A stretch of 64,000 bases of DNA, from the NCBI RefSeq assembly GCF_016863515.1, contig NZ_BOPA01000006.1, forward strand, positions 54,232-118,231. The letters run 5' to 3'. Shown piece by piece: positions 57,351-64,000 of this stretch. The number at the start of each line of letters is the position of its first letter. Position 1 is the first letter of the stretch. This stretch comes from Micromonospora gifhornensis. GTDB taxonomy: Bacteria; Actinomycetota; Actinomycetes; Mycobacteriales; Micromonosporaceae. The position numbers and the translations under genes are program-made. The notes beneath the pieces were generated by a model. That model saw nothing but the letters and a program-made list of their open reading frames with translations, made no database searches and was not told where the DNA came from.

Positions 57351-58357
57351 TGAACGACGCCGCCCGGACCATGCCCCCCACCGAGGTCGGTCACCTCGCC
57401 CGGGCGGTACTGGACGCGGTGGGCCAGGTCGTGGTCGGCAAGCGGGACGCCCTGGAACTGGTGCTCGCCGGCATCCTCGCCGGTGGCCACGTGCTGCTGG
57501 AGGACCTGCCCGGCCTGGGCAAGACCCTCACCGCCCGGTGCTTCGCCCAGGCGCTCGGGTTGGACTTCCGCCGCCTGCAGTTCACCCCGGATCTGTTGCC
57601 GGCCGATGTCACCGGCTCCTTCCTGTACGACCAGCGCAGCGGAGACTTCGCCTTCCGGGCCGGGCCGGTCTTCACCAACCTGCTGCTCGCCGACGAGATC
57701 AACCGGACGCCGCCGAAGACCCAGTCCGCCCTGCTGGAGGCGATGCAGGAGAAGCAGGTCTCGGTGGAGGGCGTGACCTACCGGCTCGACGAGCCCTTCC
57801 ACGTGCTGGCCACCGCCAACCCCATCGAGTACGAGGGCACCTATCCGCTGCCGGAGGCGCAGCTGGACCGGTTCCTGTTGCGGGTGTCCTTCGGTTATCC
57901 GCCCCAGGACGAGGAGTGGGAGGTGCTGCGCCGCCGGATGGCCCGCCGCCGCGAGGAGGCAGACATCAAGCCGGTGGTCGACGCGGCGACCCTGCGGGCC
58001 ATGCAGGGGGCGTTGGAGGACGTCACCGTGGAGGATTCGGTGGGCCGCTACATGGTGGCATTGACCGCGGCCACCCGCGAACATCCCTCGGTGCTGGTCG
58101 GCGCCTCGCCGCGCGGCTCGTTGGCCCTGCTGCTGCTGGCCCGGGTACGGGCGGTGCTCTCCGGGCGGGACTTCGTGGTGCCGGAGGACGTCAAGGATGT
58201 GGCCGCACCGGCCCTGGCCCACCGGATCACCCTGCGGCCGGAGATGTGGCTGCGTCGGGTCGATCCGTCCTTCGTGGTCGGTGAGGTCCTCGACCAGACC
58301 CCGGCACCGGCCAGCGGGGCACTGCCCAGCTACGCCGCCGGGCGGCAGGGGATCTGA
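57350..58357 (+). CDS. MoxR-family AAA+ ATPase
   Basis: 335 residues. Walker A LLEDLPGLGKTLTARCFA (about 47-64), Walker B NLLLADEINRTPPKTQSALLEAMQE, sensor 1 VLATANPIEYEGTYPLPEAQLDRFL, and a C-terminal lid with the arginine-containing GASPRGSLALLLLARVRAVL. MoxR proteins act as chaperone-like ATPases that mature or activate partner VWA/DUF58 complexes. The ATG shares its A with the previous stop codon (TGATG). Confidence 0.95.
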   Translation: MNDAARTMPPTEVGHLARAVLDAVGQVVVGKRDALELVLAGILAGGHVLLEDLPGLGKTLTARCFAQALGLDFRRLQFTPDLLPADVTGSFLYDQRSGDFAFRAGPVFTNLLLADEINRTPPKTQSALLEAMQEKQVSVEGVTYRLDEPFHVLATANPIEYEGTYPLPEAQLDRFLLRVSFGYPPQDEEWEVLRRRMARRREEADIKPVVDAATLRAMQGALEDVTVEDSVGRYMVALTAATREHPSVLVGASPRGSLALLLLARVRAVLSGRDFVVPEDVKDVAAPALAHRITLRPEMWLRRVDPSFVVGEVLDQTPAPASGALPSYAAGRQGI

Positions 58358-58363
58358 CCCGAC

Positions 58364-59740
58364 GTGAGGCTCGCGGATCGATCGGCACCTGCCAACTGGG
58401 CGCCCACTGCGGCACTCGGTCGGGCGGTGCTGCTCACCGGCCTGCTGCTGGTCGCGGCGGTGCTGCTGGGCCGGGTGGACCTGATCGTGCTGGCCGCCCC
58501 CTTCGCCCTCGGCACGGCGTACGCGCTGCGCAATCGCCCCACCGAGCTGCCCCGGGTGTGGGTCAGTGTCGACGAGGGGCACCTGGTGGAGGGTGGTGAA
58601 CTGGTCGGCCGGGTCAGCGTCGGCAACCCGGACGCGACCCCGTACGACGTGGCCGTGCTGCGTACCCGGGTGTCGCCCTGGCTGCGCATCGACCGGGCCA
58701 CCCTGGCTGGTGGCGCGGTCAGCGGGCGCAGCGGCGACCGCCGTTCGGTGACCGACCGGCCGTTCGTCACCTCGGTGGACCCGGACACCGCTGTGGATCT
58801 GGAACTGACCGGCACCGCCCTGCGCTGGGGACGGCACCCGTTCGGCCCGGCCGGTGCCCGGGTCGCCGCCGCGCAGGGTCTGCTGGTCTCCCGCGCGGTG
58901 ATCGCCGAACCGGTCGTCAACCCGGTGTACCCGAAAACCGAGCCCTTCGAGGCGGTCAACGCGATGCCGCGGGCGGCCGGGCTGGTCGGCGCGCACCACT
59001 CGCGGCGGGCCGGGGAAGGGGGAGAGTTGGCCGGGGTACGGGTCTTCGCCCCCGGTGACCGGCTCCGTCGCATCGACTGGCGGGTGTCGCTGCGGGCCCG
59101 GCAACTGCACGTGGCGGCCACCCTCTCCGACCGGGACGCCGAGGTGGTGGTCCTGCTGGACGTGCTGGCCGAGGCGGGCCGCTCCGGCGGCATCGCGGGC
59201 AAGGCCACGGTGCTGGACACCACGGTCCGGGCCGCCGCCGCCATCGCCGAGCACTACCTGCACCGGGGCGACCGGGTGGCGCTGCTGGAGTACGGCCCGA
59301 ACGCCCGGCGACTGCGTCCGGCCACCGGCCGGCGGCAGTACCTGACAGTCCTGGAATGGCTGCTGGACGTCAAGGCACAGCATTCCCCGCACGAGCCGTA
59401 CGACCAGGTCTTCGGTTCGCAGCTGCTCTCCGCGGACGCCCTGGTGGTGGTGCTCACCCCGCTGCTGGAGGAGCGGTCCGCGCAGATGCTTGCCCGGCTG
59501 GCCCGTTCGGGACGGTTCGTGGTCGCCGTGGACACCCTGCCGGCCGACCTGTCGCCACCCAAGGACCGGGGCTGGGCCGAGGTGGCGTACCGGCTGTGGC
59601 GGCTGGACCGGGACACGATGATCGCGCAACTACGCGAGCACGGCGTGCCGGTCGTACCGTGGGCCGGCGCCGGCAGCCTCGACCAGGTCCTGCGCGACGT
59701 GGCCCGCCTGGCCACCGCCCCCCGGGTGGGTGGCCGGTGA
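58364..59740 (+). CDS. DUF58 (VWA-like) membrane protein
   Basis: 458 residues. Two N-terminal transmembrane helices (about 20-57), a beta-rich extracytoplasmic or cytoplasmic segment (VWVSVDEGHLVEGGELVGRVSVGN), then the DUF58 signature GVRVFAPGDRLRRIDWRVSLRARQLHV and a VWA-like fold (AEVVVLLDVLAEAG ... ADALVVVLTPLLEE). It partners MoxR. The stop codon overlaps the first of two bridging mini-ORFs (GTGA, 59,737-59,740). Confidence 0.92.
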   Translation: MRLADRSAPANWAPTAALGRAVLLTGLLLVAAVLLGRVDLIVLAAPFALGTAYALRNRPTELPRVWVSVDEGHLVEGGELVGRVSVGNPDATPYDVAVLRTRVSPWLRIDRATLAGGAVSGRSGDRRSVTDRPFVTSVDPDTAVDLELTGTALRWGRHPFGPAGARVAAAQGLLVSRAVIAEPVVNPVYPKTEPFEAVNAMPRAAGLVGAHHSRRAGEGGELAGVRVFAPGDRLRRIDWRVSLRARQLHVAATLSDRDAEVVVLLDVLAEAGRSGGIAGKATVLDTTVRAAAAIAEHYLHRGDRVALLEYGPNARRLRPATGRRQYLTVLEWLLDVKAQHSPHEPYDQVFGSQLLSADALVVVLTPLLEERSAQMLARLARSGRFVVAVDTLPADLSPPKDRGWAEVAYRLWRLDRDTMIAQLREHGVPVVPWAGAGSLDQVLRDVARLATAPRVGGR

Positions 59741-59841
59741 GCGCGAGGAACGCAGCGCAGCGGAGTCCCGCAGTCGCGAACGAAAGGTGGGCTCGGTGAG
59801 CGCGAGGAACGCAGCGCAGCGGAGTCCCGCAGTCGCGAACG
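59736..59841 (+). repeat. tandem 59-bp direct repeat carrying coupled mini-ORFs
   Basis: Two perfect 47-base copies (59,736-59,782 and 59,795-59,841; each begins GGTGAGCGCGAGGAACGCAG), period 59. Each copy starts with a GTGA junction. Such sequences appear to be a mobile or duplicated bridging cassette inside an operon. Confidence 0.85.
59737..59799 (+). CDS. 20-codon bridging mini-ORF, copy 1
   Basis: GTG start overlaps the DUF58 stop (GTGA) and the frame ends in TGA overlapping the next mini-ORF start (GTGA, 59,796-59,799). The peptide begins MSARNAAQRSPAVAN. Probably a translation-coupling device. Confidence 0.45.
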   Translation: MSARNAAQRSPAVANERWAR

Positions 59842-59858
59842 GAGAGCCAGCTCAGTGA
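59796..59858 (+). CDS. 20-codon bridging mini-ORF, copy 2
   Basis: Same first 15 residues as copy 1 (MSARNAAQRSPAVAN), different last five. Its TGA overlaps the start of the downstream membrane gene (GTGA, 59,855-59,858), so four cistrons are chained by 4-bp overlaps. Confidence 0.45.
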   Translation: MSARNAAQRSPAVANGEPAQ

Positions 59859-60421
59859 TTGGAAGCCTTACCGGTCGGATCCGGGAGTTGCAGACGGTGG
59901 CGAGCCGGATCGCGTTGGCCCCGGTGTTGATCCGTCTCGGGATCTTCGTCAGCTCGCTGGCGGGCCTCCTGCTCGCGTACCCGGCCGAGGTCGTCGCGGG
60001 GCAGGCCCTGCCGGCGTTGCTGGGGGTCGCGGCGCTGCCCGCGCTGGCACCGCGCCGGTTTTGGCCGACCTTCGCCGCGCTGGTCACCGTCGGCGGCTGG
60101 CTGATGGCCACCGACGGGTACGACCGACCGGTCGCCCTGTGGCGGCTGATGGCTGTGGCGGTGCTGCTCTACCTCACCCACACCCTCTGCGCACTGGTGG
60201 CGGTCCTGCCGTACGACGCGGTGGTGGACCCGGATCTGATCGTGCGTTGGCTCACGCGTACCGGCTGGGTGTTGCTCGCCACTGCCGTGCTCGGGGTGCT
60301 GCTGCTGGAGTTGGGCCGCATGGGGGCGGGTACGGCCGGCTGGCAGTTCGTCACGATCGCCGGTCTTCTCGTCGCGCTGGCGGTGACCGCGACGCTGGCC
60401 TGGCTGCTGAAACGCCGGTGA
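59855..60421 (+). CDS. membrane protein at the end of the MoxR operon
   Basis: 188 residues with about six hydrophobic helices (AGLLLAYPAEVVAGQALPALLGVAAL, RFWPTFAALVTVGGWLMA, LWRLMAVAVLLYLTHTLCALVAVLPY, GWVLLATAVLGVLLLEL, FVTIAGLLVALAVTATLAWLLKRR). Family not recognised. GTG at 59,855 overlaps the second mini-ORF stop. Likely an accessory membrane subunit of the MoxR/DUF58 complex, by position only. Confidence 0.8.
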   Translation: MIGSLTGRIRELQTVASRIALAPVLIRLGIFVSSLAGLLLAYPAEVVAGQALPALLGVAALPALAPRRFWPTFAALVTVGGWLMATDGYDRPVALWRLMAVAVLLYLTHTLCALVAVLPYDAVVDPDLIVRWLTRTGWVLLATAVLGVLLLELGRMGAGTAGWQFVTIAGLLVALAVTATLAWLLKRR

Positions 60422-60574
60422 CGACGGGGAGGAGTGCCGTTTGGGGCGGTCCTGCCCGGGTGCCCGAAGTGCCGTGAGTGGCCTGGGTAGTCCAGGTCAC
60501 ACAGAGGTTGTGCTCGGTCACAGAAGGGGGCCGGGAACGGGATTAGTGCTGCCGCTGGGGGAAAGATGGTAGGC

Positions 60575-61888
60575 GTGAATCCGAAGCGGATCCTTGTGGT
60601 GGGTGCCGGGCACGTCGGTCTCTACGCGGCGCTGCGCCTGTCGAAGAAGCTGAGTTCCCGTGAGGCTGAGGTCATCGTCGTCGACCCCCAGCCGCACATG
60701 ACGTACCAACCGTTCCTGCCGGAGGCGTCCGGCGGCAACATCTCGCCGCGGCACTCCGTGGTGCCGCTGCGCCGGGAGTTGCGCCGGTGCACAGTCGTGT
60801 CCGGTGCGGTGACCCGCATCGACCATCACCGCAAGACCGCCACCGTGCAGCCGATCGTCGGCCCGCCCCGGGAGATCGCGTACGACCATGTGGTGGTCGC
60901 GCCCGGTTCGGTCTCCCGTACGCTGCCGATTCCCGGTCTGCACGAGCACGGCATCGGCTTCAAGACCATCGGTGAGGCCATCTATCTGCGCAACCACGTG
61001 TTGGAGCAGTTGGACGTGGCCGCCGCGACCACCGACCCGCAGGTGCGCCGCCGGGCGCTGACCTTCGTGTTCGTCGGTGGCGGGTACGCCGGCATCGAGG
61101 CGCTCGCCGAGATGGAGGACATGGCCCGCGATGCGCTGCGGTACTACCCGGAGCTGAAGGCGTCGGACATGCGGTGGGTGCTTGTCGAAGCCACCCAGCG
61201 GGTGCTGCCCGAGGTCGACCGGGACATGGGCGCCTACACGGTGCAGCAGTTGCTGAAGCGGGACATGGACATCCGGCTGGACACCCGCCTGGAGTCCTGC
61301 GTCGACGGGGTGGTCAAGCTCTCCGACGGCGACAGCTTCGCCTCCGACACCATCGTCTGGACCGCCGGGGTGAAGCCCTCGCCGATGCTGGACGCCACCG
61401 ACTTTCCCCGTGACGACCGGCGGCGGGTCACCTGCCTGCCGACCCTCCAGGTGGTCGACGGCGACCGGGTGGTCGAGGGCGCGTGGAGTGCCGGGGACTG
61501 TGCCGCCGTACCGGACCTGACCAAGGCGCCGGGCAACTACTGCTCGCCGAGTGCCCAGCACGCGGTGCGCCAGGCCCAGCGGATGGCCGACAACATCGCC
61601 GCGGTGATCCGGGGGCGCGAGCCGGTCGCCTACAAGCACAAGCACGCCGGCAGCGTGGCCAGCCTCGGCCTGCACAAGGGCGTGGCCCAGGTGTACGGCA
61701 TCAAGATGACCGGCTGGCCGGCCTGGTTCATGCACCGCACGTACCACATGAGCCGGATTCCGTCGTTCAACCGGAAGGTCCGAGTGGTGGTCGACTGGAC
61801 GCTGGCGTTCTTCCTCAAGCGTGAGGTGGTCGCCCTCGGCCAGCTGCACGACCCCCGCGAGGAGTTCGCCGAAGCCTCCCGCAAGTAG
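60575..61888 (+). CDS. ndh: type II NADH:quinone oxidoreductase (NDH-2-like flavoprotein)
   Basis: 437 residues. Two Rossmann folds: FAD motif ILVVGAGHVGLYAALRL at the N-terminus and NAD motif FVFVGGGYAGIEALAEMEDMA near 165. Also TIVWTAGVKPSPMLDAT and AGDCAAVPD, typical of NDH-2, and a C-terminal amphipathic/membrane helix (WFMHRTYHMSRIPSFNRKVRVVVDWTLAFFLKREVV). It feeds electrons from NADH to menaquinone without proton pumping. The start may be GTG 60,575 or ATG 60,566; GGGGGAAAG fits the former better. Dispersed repeat copy B follows the stop. Confidence 0.9.
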   Translation: MNPKRILVVGAGHVGLYAALRLSKKLSSREAEVIVVDPQPHMTYQPFLPEASGGNISPRHSVVPLRRELRRCTVVSGAVTRIDHHRKTATVQPIVGPPREIAYDHVVVAPGSVSRTLPIPGLHEHGIGFKTIGEAIYLRNHVLEQLDVAAATTDPQVRRRALTFVFVGGGYAGIEALAEMEDMARDALRYYPELKASDMRWVLVEATQRVLPEVDRDMGAYTVQQLLKRDMDIRLDTRLESCVDGVVKLSDGDSFASDTIVWTAGVKPSPMLDATDFPRDDRRRVTCLPTLQVVDGDRVVEGAWSAGDCAAVPDLTKAPGNYCSPSAQHAVRQAQRMADNIAAVIRGREPVAYKHKHAGSVASLGLHKGVAQVYGIKMTGWPAWFMHRTYHMSRIPSFNRKVRVVVDWTLAFFLKREVVALGQLHDPREEFAEASRK

Positions 61889-61899
61889 GAACGCATGTA

Positions 61900-61953
61900 A
61901 GGAAGGGCCCCTTCTTAACGCCTCGCGTAGAGCAGGGGCCCCCTTTTAACACC
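61900..61953. repeat. dispersed Micromonosporaceae-type intergenic repeat, copy B
   Basis: Good unit 61,900-61,920 (core GGAAGGGCCCCTTCTTAACG, identical to 40,449-40,468) followed by a degenerate unit at 61,930-61,953 (core GCAGGGGCCCCCTTTTAACA). In copy A the order of good and degenerate unit is reversed. Starts 11 bases after the ndh stop. Confidence 0.75.
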
Positions 61954-62085
61954 TGCGCCTATGCCGCATCTAGCTGCGTCCGCCCGGTTGTCGTCCGATT
62001 GGGGCCGGGGTGCGTCGACGTGTGTCGTTTTGGACCGGCGCTGGAGTGGTCGGCGCACGGGACGTCGTATCGGCCGGGAAACCGC

Positions 62086-62091
62086 TACCGT
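62086..62091 (+). promoter_or_regulatory. possible -10 of the tRNA gene
   Basis: TACCGT, 39 bases before the mature tRNA 5' end; weak evidence only. Confidence 0.3.
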
Positions 62092-62130
62092 GGCACTGCA
62101 CCGCCGCGTGTCGGCGCGTCGGGGTCACCC

Positions 62131-62211
62131 GCCCGGGTGGTGGAACGGCAGACACGGCCGCCTTAAAAGCGGCTGCCGCAAGGCGTGCGGGTTCGACCCC
62201 CGCCCCGGGCA
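62131..62211 (+). tRNA. bldA: tRNA-Leu (anticodon UAA), bldA type
   Basis: 81 nt, class II. Acceptor GCCCGGG pairs with CCCGGGC; the D-arm region TGGTGGAACGGCAGACACG is very close to Streptomyces bldA; anticodon stem GCCGC/GCGGC encloses the loop CTTAAAA, giving UAA; a long variable arm TGCCGCAAGGCG follows; T-arm GCGGG-TTCGACC-CCCGC. The terminal CCA is not encoded. This tRNA reads UUA, the rarest codon in high-GC actinomycetes, and in Streptomyces controls development and secondary metabolism. The identification as bldA rests on anticodon and sequence resemblance. Confidence 0.95.
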
Positions 62212-62314
62212 CTCTCAGCGTTCCTTCAGCCTTCCGACGTCCACCCGACTGTTTCGGCCGTTTACTCTTATAGGGCGCGTTGACGTGCCACGACCCCCTT
62301 AGGGAGGCCAGACA

Positions 62315-63193
62315 GTGAAGACTTCGAACCCGGTACTCGCTCGGCTCGGCCAGGCGGCCGAGCGGGAGCGTGCCGCCGGGTACGCCCCCACCGGGCCGTA
62401 CGGACAGCCCGGTTACCCCCAGCAGTACCCGCAGGCCGGCTACCCCCAGCAGCCTGGTTACCCCCAGCAGTACCCGCCGCAGGCCGGCTACCCCGGCGCG
62501 CCGGGCTTCCCGGCGGCACCGCAGGCCGTCACCCCCATGTCGATCGACGACGTGGTGGTCAAGACGGTCATGCTCCTGGCCATCGTCGGCGTCTCCGCCG
62601 CAGCGGCCTGGATCCTGGTGCCGGACGCACTGCTCGGTGTTGCTTGGATCGGTGCCGCCGTTGTCGGCCTGGTGCTCGGCCTGATCATCTCGTTCTCGAA
62701 GATGGCGAACCCGGCGCTGGTCGTCGCGTACGCCCTCGTCGAGGGTGTCCTGGTCGGCGCGATCAGCAAGTTCTTCGAGGCGCGTTACCCGGGCATCGTC
62801 ATCCAGGCGGTCGTCGCCACCTTCGGTGTCTTCTTCGTGATGACCATGCTCTACAAGGCGCGGGTCATCCGGGCTACGCCGAAGTTCACCAAGGGTCTGA
62901 TCGCGGTGATGGCCGGCCTCTTCGCGGTCATGATGATCAACCTGGTGCTGTCGCTGTTCGGCGTCAACACCGGCCTGCGTGACGGTGGCGCGTTGGCCAT
63001 CGGCTTCAGCCTGGTCTGCATCGTGGTGGCCTCGCTGAGCTTCGTGCTCAGCTTCAAGGAGGTCGAGGACGGCGTCCGGATGGGCCTGCCGCAGCGCTAC
63101 TCCTGGGTGGCCGCCTTCGGCATCCTGGTCAGCCTGATCTGGCTCTACATCGAGATCCTGCGCCTGCTGAGCTACTTCCAGGGCGACGACTGA
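62315..63193 (+). CDS. BI-1/YccA-like multipass membrane protein with repeat-rich N-terminus
   Basis: 292 residues. The first 75 residues are low-complexity Gly/Tyr/Pro/Gln (repeats of GYPQQYP and QAGYP), presumably cytoplasmic. Seven hydrophobic helices follow (VVVKTVMLLAIVGVSAAAAWILV ... VASLSFVLSFKEVEDGVRMGLPQRYSWVAAFGILVSLIWLYIEILRLLSYF). The spacing and the Asp/Glu in the last loop match the Bax-inhibitor-1/YccA (DUF4870-unrelated) family found widely in actinobacteria. The function is unclear; BI-1 proteins are proton-sensitive calcium leak channels. GTG at 62,315 follows GGGAGG. Confidence 0.85.
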   Translation: MKTSNPVLARLGQAAERERAAGYAPTGPYGQPGYPQQYPQAGYPQQPGYPQQYPPQAGYPGAPGFPAAPQAVTPMSIDDVVVKTVMLLAIVGVSAAAAWILVPDALLGVAWIGAAVVGLVLGLIISFSKMANPALVVAYALVEGVLVGAISKFFEARYPGIVIQAVVATFGVFFVMTMLYKARVIRATPKFTKGLIAVMAGLFAVMMINLVLSLFGVNTGLRDGGALAIGFSLVCIVVASLSFVLSFKEVEDGVRMGLPQRYSWVAAFGILVSLIWLYIEILRLLSYFQGDD

Positions 63194-63216
63194 CCCTCGC
63201 CGCCCCACGACCGACC

Positions 63217-63247
63217 GGCGCCCGCTCCCGCCCAGGGAACGGGCGCC
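63217..63247 (+). terminator. terminator after the BI-1-like gene
   Basis: Stem GGCGCCCG / CGGGCGCC continuing past one mismatch into TCCC/GGGA, loop GCCCA, 24 bases after the stop codon. Confidence 0.75.
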
Positions 63248-63331
63248 GTCGTCATTCCCCCACCCACAACCCCACCCCAGCCCCTGCCCACCCAGCCCCG
63301 CCCTCCACCCAGCCCCGCCCACCTCGGCCCC
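63248..63331. other. C-rich tract preceding hairpin element copy 3
   Basis: About 80 bases that are mostly C with A and few G on the plus strand (CCCCACCC-type runs). No gene. The same kind of tract precedes copies 1 and 2. Confidence 0.6.
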
Positions 63332-63404
63332 GTCGATCATGCAGTTTTGGTCGCCGAAACGTCCTTTCTGAACCTTATGTCGCGACAAGAAGTGCATGAT
63401 CCAC
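63332..63404. repeat. intergenic hairpin element, copy 3
   Basis: 73 bp. The left arm starts GTCGATCATGCAGTTTTGG; the right arm from the other strand starts GTGGATCATGCACTTCTTG. Imperfect arms of about 26 bases enclose a 20-base loop. Followed by about 150 bases of G-rich sequence with no supported gene, up to the start at 63,583. Confidence 0.7.
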
Positions 63405-63570
63405 GCTGATTGGGCGTGCGGGGCGGGGGCGCAGTACGGCGGGTGGTAGGTGCTGGCGGCGTACGGGGACGGCGACCGCGCGGGAAACGAGCGCGGGCGG
63501 AGTGGCGGTTGTGGTGCGGCATGGTGGCGTGGGGCGGGGACGTGGCGGGCTGGCTGGGAGGGGTGGTGGG

Positions 63571-63576
63571 TAGGGT
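63571..63576 (+). promoter_or_regulatory. -10 element of leaderless transcript
   Basis: TAGGGT, exactly six bases before the GTG at 63,583. Confidence 0.55.
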
Positions 63577-63582
63577 TTTGGG

Positions 63583-63903
63583 GTGGGGGATGTGGAGTTG
63601 GGGCGGGGCGTGGAGTTGCTGGTGCGGCAGGTGGGGCACTGGCAGCAGGGGCGATGGTCCGTTGTCGCCTCGGCCGGCGAGGTGTCACGGGCCGATCTGG
63701 TGTATCGGCTGGTTCAGGACATCGCTGATCTGGCGGCCGATGCGGAGGAGCAACCACGTCGGCCCGTCCCTCGGCTCGACAACGACCTGGCTCTGGCCGA
63801 CCAGCTCCGGGTGGTCGCGGCCGACCTGCTCGCCGCCGGTCCGTCCGACGAAGTCCTGGCCCGGGCCACGGCCGAGGTGGCCGCGACCCGAGCCGCGCTA
63901 TAA
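63583..63903 (+). CDS. small soluble protein, unknown function
   Basis: 106 residues, no signal or membrane segment, mostly helical: GVELLVRQVGHWQQGRWSVVASAGEVSRADLVYRLVQDIADLAADAEEQPRRPVPRLDNDLALADQLRVVAADLLAAGPSDEVLARATAEVAATRAAL. I recognise no family. The leaderless start after hairpin element copy 3 and an uninterrupted, evenly biased frame support it as a real gene. A heptanucleotide repeat begins four bases after its stop. Confidence 0.7.
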   Translation: MGDVELGRGVELLVRQVGHWQQGRWSVVASAGEVSRADLVYRLVQDIADLAADAEEQPRRPVPRLDNDLALADQLRVVAADLLAAGPSDEVLARATAEVAATRAAL

Positions 63904-63907
63904 GGTC

Positions 63908-64000
63908 CGCCGAGCGCCGAGCGCCGAGCGCCGAGCGCCGAGCCGCCGAGCGCCGAGCGCCGAGCGCCGAGCCGCCGAGCGCCGAGCGCCGAGCGCCGAG
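63908..64000. repeat. heptanucleotide tandem repeat running off the window edge
   Basis: Thirteen copies of CGCCGAG. After the first five, an extra C follows, then blocks of four copies separated by an extra C, giving a 29-bp higher-order period. The array continues beyond the window. The period is not a multiple of three, so it is unlikely to be coding. Confidence 0.9.

Noticed and set aside
59736..59841. CRISPR array
   Set aside because: There are only two copies of the 47-base repeat, separated by 12 bases, and the units are read as coupled mini-ORFs; no cas gene is present.
61963..63757. Long minus-strand frame covering the tRNA and the BI-1-like gene
   Set aside because: It runs through a tRNA gene, a dispersed repeat and a well-supported membrane-protein gene, so it is a shadow frame.

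Overview
The window is a high-GC actinomycete chromosome segment that reads like Micromonospora, Salinispora or a close relative. The reasons are: GTG starts and leaderless promoters (TANNNT, 6-7 bases, then the start codon) are frequent; the core gene order matches other actinobacteria (cis-prenyltransferase, phoH2, glpX, DUF4245, xseA/xseB and ispH; then mfd, mazG, eno, ftsB, DUF501 and ppx); and there are several dispersed intergenic repeats of a type I associate with Micromonosporaceae. I see no prophage, insertion sequence, CRISPR array, rRNA or biosynthetic cluster. One tRNA is present, tRNA-Leu(UAA), the bldA type.

Layout. Positions 1-20,700 carry envelope and central-metabolism genes: a truncated cis-prenyltransferase, otsB, an HTH regulator facing a small membrane operon, PIN-PhoH (phoH2), a secreted transglycosylase behind a CRP-like box, two tandem MmyB-type regulators, a rhomboid, glpX, paralogous lipoproteins, xseA and xseB separated by PAP2 and GT87 membrane genes, and ispH. 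Positions 20,700-28,200 hold a large secreted subtilase, rmuC and a secreted PIG-L deacetylase. Positions 28,700-37,500 form an accessory catabolic/transport locus: a ROK repressor-like gene, then a solute-binding protein, ABC ATPase, fused permease, creatininase-family amidohydrolase, ArgH-family lyase and a zinc-motif-less ROK kinase, behind a 24-bp operator-like palindrome. Next come ppc, a frameshifted small gene and mfd.

Positions 45,200-53,700 hold the mazG-eno-ftsB-DUF501-argA-ppx block. It is followed by an RHH/Doc toxin-antitoxin pair whose toxin has a nonsense codon at position 4. Positions 54,400-60,400 contain dienelactone hydrolase, a family-5 uracil-DNA glycosylase and a MoxR/DUF58/DUF4129 operon. 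Positions 60,500-64,000 hold a type II NADH dehydrogenase, the bldA-like tRNA, a BI-1/YccA-like membrane protein and a heptanucleotide repeat at the edge.

Three patterns recur. (1) Very short ORFs (9-20 codons) bridge operon genes by 4-bp RTGA overlaps on both sides; at 59.7 kb two of them are tandem copies of one 59-bp repeat. (2) Three intergenic hairpins share GATC-containing ends, each with a C-rich tract before it and a G-rich tract with a leaderless promoter after it. (3) By my reading only two genes in the window carry TTA codons, so they would depend on the bldA-like tRNA; one belongs to the accessory catabolic operon.

All calls come from reading the sequence. Family names rest on recognised motifs and known gene order, not on database searches.
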